This document shows, piece after piece, positions 59,382 to 64,000 of a stretch of DNA of 64,000 nt. How positions within the stretch are numbered: position 1 is the stretch's first letter; the number at the start of each line of letters is the position of its first letter. The position numbers and the translations under genes were made by a program. Origin of the DNA: Blattabacterium sp. (Blattella germanica) str. Bge (lineage in GTDB: Bacteria; Bacteroidota; Bacteroidia; Flavobacteriales; Blattabacteriaceae); the NCBI RefSeq assembly GCF_000022605.2, contig NC_013454.1, positions 62,001-126,000 on the forward strand. Direction: 5' to 3'. The notes under the pieces are model-generated. The model ran no database searches and was not told where the DNA came from. It worked only from the letters and a program-made list of their open reading frames with translations.

Positions 59382-60788
59382 TTAAAACTCTGCATTATTT
59401 GGAGTTCTTGGAAATGGAATTACATCACGAATATTATTCATTCCTGTGATAAACTGAACTAAACGATCAAAACCTAACCCAAATCCACTGTGAGGAACAG
59501 AACCAAAACGACGTGTATCTAAATACCACCAAAGTTTGTTTTTATCCGTGTTTGTATCTTTTATGCGTTGTAATAATATTTCATAACGTTCTTCTCTTTG
59601 AGAACCACCAATTACCTCTCCTATTTCTGGAAATAAAATATCCATAGCTCTAACTGTTTTTCCATCGTTATTAATTCGCATATAAAAAGCTTTAATACAA
59701 GAAGGATAATCGAATACAATAACAGGAATTTTATATTTATTGACCAAATATTGTTCATGTTCCGATTGCAAATCCATTCCCCAAACAACTGGATGAAAAA
59801 ATTTTATATTTTGTTTTTTTTCTTCTTGAATAAGAATTTTTACAGCTTCTGTATAACTGATTCTTTTGAATGAAAATTTTAATATAAGCTCTAATTTATC
59901 CAAAAGGTGTTCTTTTTCCTTTTTTCTCCATTTTTTTAAAAATTCATTTAAAAATAATAAATCTTCCATGTTCTTATCAAGAACGTTTCTGATAATAAAT
60001 TTTAAAAAATCTTCAGCTAAATTTATATTTTCTTCTAGATGAAAAAAAGCAATTTCTGGTTCTATCATCCAAAATTCGGATAAATGCCGTGAAGTGTTGG
60101 AATTTTCTGCACGAAATACAGGCCCAAATGTATACACTTTTCCTAATCCTAAAGCAGCTGTTTCTGCTTCTAATTGTCCAGATACACTTAAATAAGTTTT
60201 ACATTTAAAAAAATCTTTTGTATAATCTATTGAATTTTCTTTTAAATCCATGGTAGTAATTTGAAACATTTTTCCACTTCCTTCACAATTAGAAGTCGTA
60301 ATTATTGGAGTATGAAGGTAAAAAAATCCATTTTCATGGAAATATTGATGTATACAAAAAGCCATATGATGACGAATTCGCATAATACAGCTGAAAATAT
60401 TTGTTCTAAAACGTAAATGAGCCTGTTTACGAAGTTTTTCAAAACTATGCCTTTTAGGTTGCAAAATAGATTTTTGAAGAATAGACGGATCTACAGATCC
60501 ATATATGGTAATCTCTAAAGACTGCAGTTCTATAGATTGTTTTTTTCCAATACTTTCTGTTATGATTCCTATTACTTGAATTGAACTTCCAATTGTTATT
60601 TTTTTTTGAATTTCTTTTTCCAATTTTTTGGATAAAATAATTTGTAGATTTCTAATTGTAGATCCATCATTTAAAGTGATAAAAATAGAATAACGAAAAG
60701 AACGAATCCAACCTTCTACCAATACTTTTTTGTTTATAAAAAATTTTCCTTTATCTAATAATTCTTTAATTGAATATTTTTTTATCAT
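59382..60788 (-). CDS. asnS: Asparaginyl-tRNA synthetase
   Basis: A 468-residue class II synthetase. The N-terminal OB-fold anticodon-binding domain (about 15-105) includes VLVEGWIRSFR. The catalytic domain has motif 2 near FGPVFRAENSNTSRHLSEFWM (about 215) and motif 3 in HSGFGLGFDRLVQFITG near 436. Length matches bacterial AsnRS (about 465), and the sequence is clearly not AspRS. Its first base overlaps the frr stop, so the genes frr-asnS are likely one transcript with pyrH. Confidence 0.96.
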   Translation of the reverse strand: MIKKYSIKELLDKGKFFINKKVLVEGWIRSFRYSIFITLNDGSTIRNLQIILSKKLEKEIQKKITIGSSIQVIGIITESIGKKQSIELQSLEITIYGSVDPSILQKSILQPKRHSFEKLRKQAHLRFRTNIFSCIMRIRHHMAFCIHQYFHENGFFYLHTPIITTSNCEGSGKMFQITTMDLKENSIDYTKDFFKCKTYLSVSGQLEAETAALGLGKVYTFGPVFRAENSNTSRHLSEFWMIEPEIAFFHLEENINLAEDFLKFIIRNVLDKNMEDLLFLNEFLKKWRKKEKEHLLDKLELILKFSFKRISYTEAVKILIQEEKKQNIKFFHPVVWGMDLQSEHEQYLVNKYKIPVIVFDYPSCIKAFYMRINNDGKTVRAMDILFPEIGEVIGGSQREERYEILLQRIKDTNTDKNKLWWYLDTRRFGSVPHSGFGLGFDRLVQFITGMNNIRDVIPFPRTPNNAEF

Positions 60789-61342
60789 TATATTCTCAGT
60801 ATTTCTTTTTCTTTATAAAGGAAAAAATCATCTATTTGATGTATATATTCACTTGTTATTTTTTGGATTCGATTTTCTCCCGATTTAGAAAAATCTTCAG
60901 ATATTTTTAATTTTTTTATATGTTGATTGTTTTTTTTTCGCACATTTCTTATAAGTATTTTTGCGTGTTCTGTTTGTGATTTAATTTTTTTCATCAAATT
61001 TTTTCTACCTTCTTCTGTAATAATGGGTAAATGTATATGAATAGATTCTCCTTTGTTGGTGGGCATAAAACCTAGATTTGCATCTATAATCGCTTTGTCT
61101 ATATATGAAACAATGGAACGATCCCAAGGATGTATAGTAATATTCATGTTATCTACAACAGTAATATTTGCTACTTCTATAAGAAGGAAAGAACTTCCAT
61201 AACACTTTATTTTTATTTTTTCCAAAATGGAAGCTACAGATTTGCTACCTAATCGTATACGATGAATTTCTTCTTTTAGTTGTTTCAAAATTTTTTCCAT
61301 ATCTTTTTTACAAGAAAAAAAAATATCGTTTAATTCATCCAT
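60788..61342 (-). CDS. frr: Ribosome recycling factor
   Basis: A 184-residue two-domain protein that, with EF-G, splits the post-termination ribosome. The long helices of domain I hold LKEEIHRIRLGSKSVASIL near residue 21 and RKNLMKKIKSQTEHAKILIRN near 112. Domain II contains ITVVDNMNITIHPWDRS near 60. Length is normal. It follows pyrH by four bases, the usual pyrH-frr order, and touches asnS by one base. Confidence 0.96.
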   Translation of the reverse strand: MDELNDIFFSCKKDMEKILKQLKEEIHRIRLGSKSVASILEKIKIKCYGSSFLLIEVANITVVDNMNITIHPWDRSIVSYIDKAIIDANLGFMPTNKGESIHIHLPIITEEGRKNLMKKIKSQTEHAKILIRNVRKKNNQHIKKLKISEDFSKSGENRIQKITSEYIHQIDDFFLYKEKEILRI

Positions 61343-61346
61343 AATT

Positions 61347-62063
61347 TTATTTTTTTTTGGAAACTAGAGTTCCTATTTCTTCACCACAAATTACTTTTTG
61401 TAAATTTCCTTTTCTGTTAATATCAAAAATAATAATCGGTAAATTGTTTTCATTTCCCAAAATAAATGCAGTTTGATCCATAACTTTGATTCCCATTTGA
61501 TATACCATATCAAAGGATATATTTTTAAGTTTTTTAGCATATTTATCTTTTTCTGGATCTGTGGTATAAATTCCATCCACTCTAGTTCCTTTTATCAATA
61601 CATCTGCTTTAATTTCTATAGCGCGTAAAACAGCGGCTGTATCTGTCGTAAAATAAGGATTTCCTAATCCTGCTACAAATATCACAACTCTTCCTTTTTC
61701 AAGATGATGAATAGCCCTATCTTTTCTAAAAGGTTCTGCTATTTGATCCATTCTAATAGCTGTTTGAATGGAAGCACATATTCCTACATTTTCTAAATAC
61801 GACTGAAAAGCTATTCCGTTGATAACGGTAGCCAACATTCCCATATAATCTCCTTCAATACGATTTATAGTCTTTTCCTTTATTCTAGAAAATCCTCTAA
61901 ATATATTTCCTCCTCCAATGACTATAGCTACTTGAGCTCCCATATCGACTACTTTTTTTACTTCTTCCGCATATTGTTGAAGACGAGTAGAATGAAGTCC
62001 AAACTCGTTGTTTCCCATCAAAGCTTCTCCGCTTAATTTCAATAATGATCTTTTGTACTTCAT
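61347..62063 (-). CDS. pyrH: UMP kinase
   Basis: A 238-residue amino-acid-kinase fold protein converting UMP to UDP. KRSLLKLSGEALMG at residues 4-17 and VAIVIGGGNIFRG near 46 form the phosphate-binding site. GLGNPYFTTDTAAVLRAIEI near 132 and DQTAF near 196 are further signatures. Length is normal. It is hexameric and controlled by GTP and UTP in other bacteria. Second in the minus-strand run gdh-pyrH-frr-asnS-rpoN. Confidence 0.97.
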   Translation of the reverse strand: MKYKRSLLKLSGEALMGNNEFGLHSTRLQQYAEEVKKVVDMGAQVAIVIGGGNIFRGFSRIKEKTINRIEGDYMGMLATVINGIAFQSYLENVGICASIQTAIRMDQIAEPFRKDRAIHHLEKGRVVIFVAGLGNPYFTTDTAAVLRAIEIKADVLIKGTRVDGIYTTDPEKDKYAKKLKNISFDMVYQMGIKVMDQTAFILGNENNLPIIIFDINRKGNLQKVICGEEIGTLVSKKK

Positions 62064-62105
62064 GAAAAAGATATTTATTCATTTTTTAGCATCAGAAAAA
62101 GGATA

Positions 62106-63536
62106 TTATGGAAAAATTCCTAATTTTTCATAAGAATCTACAATTTTATTTATAGCAAGTACAAATGCAGCAGTCCGCATGTTTTCTATTTTTGATGATT
62201 TTTTGAGATCACGAATTTTATGAAAACCACTAATCATTGTATCTTCTAATCCACTGCGAACTAAGTCTATTTCTCTTGGTCCTCTCAATATAATTTTTTT
62301 TTCTTCTGTTGAAATTTGTTTGTTGCAAACACTCTCAATTACTTGTAATAATTCTGCATTCATATTTTCACTAAATCTTTTTTCCATGCGTCCATAACGT
62401 ACGTGACTTAAATTTTTCAGCCATTCAAAATAGGAAACAGTGACTCCTCCTGCATTTAAATAAATGTCAGGAACTATAATGACTCCTTTTTTTTCCAATA
62501 TTTCATCCGCTTCTGGAGTGATAGGGCCATTGGCCGCTTCTCCAATAATTTTAGCCTTGATACGATTTGCATTATTTTTATGAATTACATTTTCTAATGC
62601 TGCAGGTATTAAAATATCACATTCTAATTCTAAAGCATCTTCTGTATTTTCAATATTTTTTGCTTCTGGAAAATTTAATATAGATCCAGTATTTTTCAAA
62701 TGGAGAATAACTTTGGAAACATTTAATCCCTTTTTATTGTAAATGGCCCCTTCTCTTTCAGCTAAAGCTACAATAATTGCACCTGCTTCGTGAAAAAAAG
62801 TAGCTGCATGATAACCAACGTTTCCTAACCCTTGTATTATAAATTTTTTTCCAACTAATCCAACATCAAGACCTACAGATAACATATCTTCTTTCATTCG
62901 ACATAATTCTCTAATCCCATAAAAAACTCCTAATCCTGTCGCTTCTTTTCTTCCTCTTACTCCTCCTTGAGATACAGGTTTACCTGTAACACAAGCTAAT
63001 GCATCGACTTCCCCAGGTCGAATAGATAGAAATGTATCAAAAATCCAACTCATTTCTCGTTCTCCAGTTCCATAATCAGGAGCAGGAACATCTATTCCTG
63101 GACCAATAAAAATTTTTTTAATCAATTCAGAAGTATAACGACGAGTTATTTTTTCTATATTATCTGCTGATATAGTTTGTGGATCAATTTTTATACCGCC
63201 TTTAGCTCCACCAAAAGGAACATCTACTATGGCACATTTGTAGGTCATTAAAGCTGCTAAAGTCATGACTTCATCTTGATTAACTTTTATGCTATATCTA
63301 ATTCCCCCTTTGCAGGGAAGTTTATGATGAGAATGTTGAACTCTATAAGCTTCAATAACTTTAATTTCTTTTCCTATTTTCACAGGAAAATGCATTCGAT
63401 ATACAGCATTACAAGCTTTAATTTGTTCTAAAAGACCTTTTTCAATAGAAAAAAATCGTGCAGCTTTATCAAAATTTTTTTCAATACAATTAAAAAAACT
63501 ATATGATCCAGTTTTATTTCGGTTGTTTTTTGACAT
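62106..63536 (-). CDS. gdhA: Glutamate dehydrogenase
   Basis: A 476-residue Glu/Leu/Phe/Val dehydrogenase. The substrate lysines are in KLPCKGGIRYS near residue 75 and in VDVPFGGAKGGIKI near 105. The nucleotide-binding loop is IIQGLGNVGYHAA near 228. I chose ATG 63536 (MSKNNRNKTGSY) over the upstream start at 63605, because a promoter -7 match lies between them. The enzyme fixes ammonia into glutamate or the reverse. In Blattabacterium it is held to recycle host nitrogen together with urease; no urease gene is in the window. Confidence 0.94.
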   Translation of the reverse strand: MSKNNRNKTGSYSFFNCIEKNFDKAARFFSIEKGLLEQIKACNAVYRMHFPVKIGKEIKVIEAYRVQHSHHKLPCKGGIRYSIKVNQDEVMTLAALMTYKCAIVDVPFGGAKGGIKIDPQTISADNIEKITRRYTSELIKKIFIGPGIDVPAPDYGTGEREMSWIFDTFLSIRPGEVDALACVTGKPVSQGGVRGRKEATGLGVFYGIRELCRMKEDMLSVGLDVGLVGKKFIIQGLGNVGYHAATFFHEAGAIIVALAEREGAIYNKKGLNVSKVILHLKNTGSILNFPEAKNIENTEDALELECDILIPAALENVIHKNNANRIKAKIIGEAANGPITPEADEILEKKGVIIVPDIYLNAGGVTVSYFEWLKNLSHVRYGRMEKRFSENMNAELLQVIESVCNKQISTEEKKIILRGPREIDLVRSGLEDTMISGFHKIRDLKKSSKIENMRTAAFVLAINKIVDSYEKLGIFP

Positions 63537-63583
63537 AAAAAAGTTTTTACACATTTTTATACAGAATGCTATATTATCGAATA

Positions 63584-63618
63584 CAAATCTACGTTTTATG
63601 TGCAAATTTTAATACAAA
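63584..63618 (-). promoter_or_regulatory. Candidate gdh promoter (-33/-7)
   Basis: On the minus strand TTTG (63615-63618) and TAGATTTG (63584-63591) match the Bacteroidota -33 and -7 elements with 23 bases between, near the accepted spacing. Transcription would begin around 63577, about 40 bases before ATG 63536. This placement excludes the longer reading frame that starts at 63605. It is the best promoter match I noticed in the window. Confidence 0.45.
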
Positions 63619-63656
63619 ACTTGTAATATCTATTTTAGTTTTAAGTAAAAAAAATT

Positions 63657-64000
63657 TTAATGATGTAAAATATTTATTACTTTTTTTGGAACTATAATTA
63701 ATTTCTTAAAAATTTTTTTTCTTAAAAAAAATTTTGTTTTTGGATGATTTAAAATCTTATTTTTTATTTCTTTTATTGAAATATTAGAATCAAATTCTTC
63801 TGAAAATTTCAGTTTTCCATTGAACATAATCGGATATGTTATTTGATCTTTCATTAGATACTTTGAATTGAAAACAGGAATTGGATAATGGAGAATAGAC
63901 TTATTTTTTCCTAATTTATACCATAATTCCTCAGCTATATGAGGAGCAAATGGTGCTATTAATTGAACTAAAGGTTCTAATATTTTTCTCTTATTGCATT
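63657..64000 (-). CDS. leuS: Leucyl-tRNA synthetase, C-terminal end (5' part outside window)
   Basis: The frame is open through the right edge, so only the last 114 residues are visible. It contains the anticodon-domain signature LIAPFAPHIAEELWYKLG and then the C-terminal ubiquitin-like domain (YPIMFNGKLKFSEEF, ...KIFKKLIIVPKKVINILHH), which is typical of bacterial LeuRS ends. The ATG at 63854 is internal. It charges tRNA-Leu, using the amino acid made by the leu run at 5-10 kb. It precedes gdh on the same strand with about 120 bases between. Confidence 0.93.
   Translation of the reverse strand, partial: CNKRKILEPLVQLIAPFAPHIAEELWYKLGKNKSILHYPIPVFNSKYLMKDQITYPIMFNGKLKFSEEFDSNISIKEIKNKILNHPKTKFFLRKKIFKKLIIVPKKVINILHH

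Overview
The window is very AT-rich, densely packed and free of mobile elements. It encodes an ordinary but reduced Bacteroidota/Flavobacteriales gene set: fused SecDF, a 287-residue RpoD without region 1.1, mevalonate kinase, GYDIA/flavobacterial-type gene order mvk-rlu-aroQ, nadK-uppS-bamA-ompH, rpsO-pnp-rpoD and folP-DUF1599-tpiA. Low GC, homopolymer decay, essential amino-acid synthesis (a complete leuACDB run, metE, aroQ) and a glutamate dehydrogenase suited to ammonia recycling together suggest Blattabacterium, the cockroach endosymbiont. This is recognised from family knowledge, not from a database search. The presence of leuACDB and metE argues against the most reduced termite and wood-roach strains.

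Layout. 1-5.3 kb: clpB tail, era, a damaged tyrS, a small membrane protein and a conserved helical protein. 5.5-9.7 kb: leuA-leuC-leuD-leuB. 9.8-13.3 kb: an AddB-like nuclease and ribF. 13.4-18.3 kb: atpDC, pdxA, ribE and pckA. 18.4-22.1 kb: acpP-fabF-rnc, an alpha/beta hydrolase and engB. 22.1-24.2 kb: aroQ, an Rlu/Rsu synthase and mevalonate kinase. 24.3-29.0 kb: nadK, uppS, bamA and ompH, then tRNA-Phe. 29.1-33.0 kb: lptC (leader out of frame), a CNNM/CorC protein and a PpiD/SurA-like isomerase. 33.0-38.6 kb: tatA, secDF, an MsbA-like exporter and TerC. 38.6-43.9 kb: pdhC, pdhA, murF, cdaA and folP. 43.9-45.4 kb: a decayed DUF1599 gene, tpiA and tRNA-Arg. 45.4-51.0 kb: rpoD, pnp, rpsO, a GH3-family protein and menG/ubiE. 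51.1-57.9 kb: a KAS III-like enzyme, rpmE2, a GlmU-like protein, metE, sufE and an aldehyde dehydrogenase. 57.9-64.0 kb: rpoN, asnS, frr, pyrH, gdh and the tail of leuS.

The genes support central metabolism (PEP carboxykinase, pyruvate dehydrogenase, triose-phosphate isomerase), envelope biogenesis (BamA, Skp-like OmpH, LptC, MsbA, UppS, MurF, SecDF, TatA), cofactors (riboflavin, FAD, PLP, folate, menaquinone, NADP), amino-acid provisioning and translation.

I found no new defence, mobile or biosynthetic system. The best signal is gene erosion at poly(A)/poly(T) tracts. Five single-base shifts, all in A/T homopolymers, interrupt tyrS (two compensating), lptC (one) and a DUF1599 gene (two). 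In each case the missing part can still be read in another frame. This fits slippage-rescued endosymbiont genes, early pseudogenes or homopolymer sequencing error; the sequence alone cannot decide which. No gene-free stretch exceeds about 150 bases.
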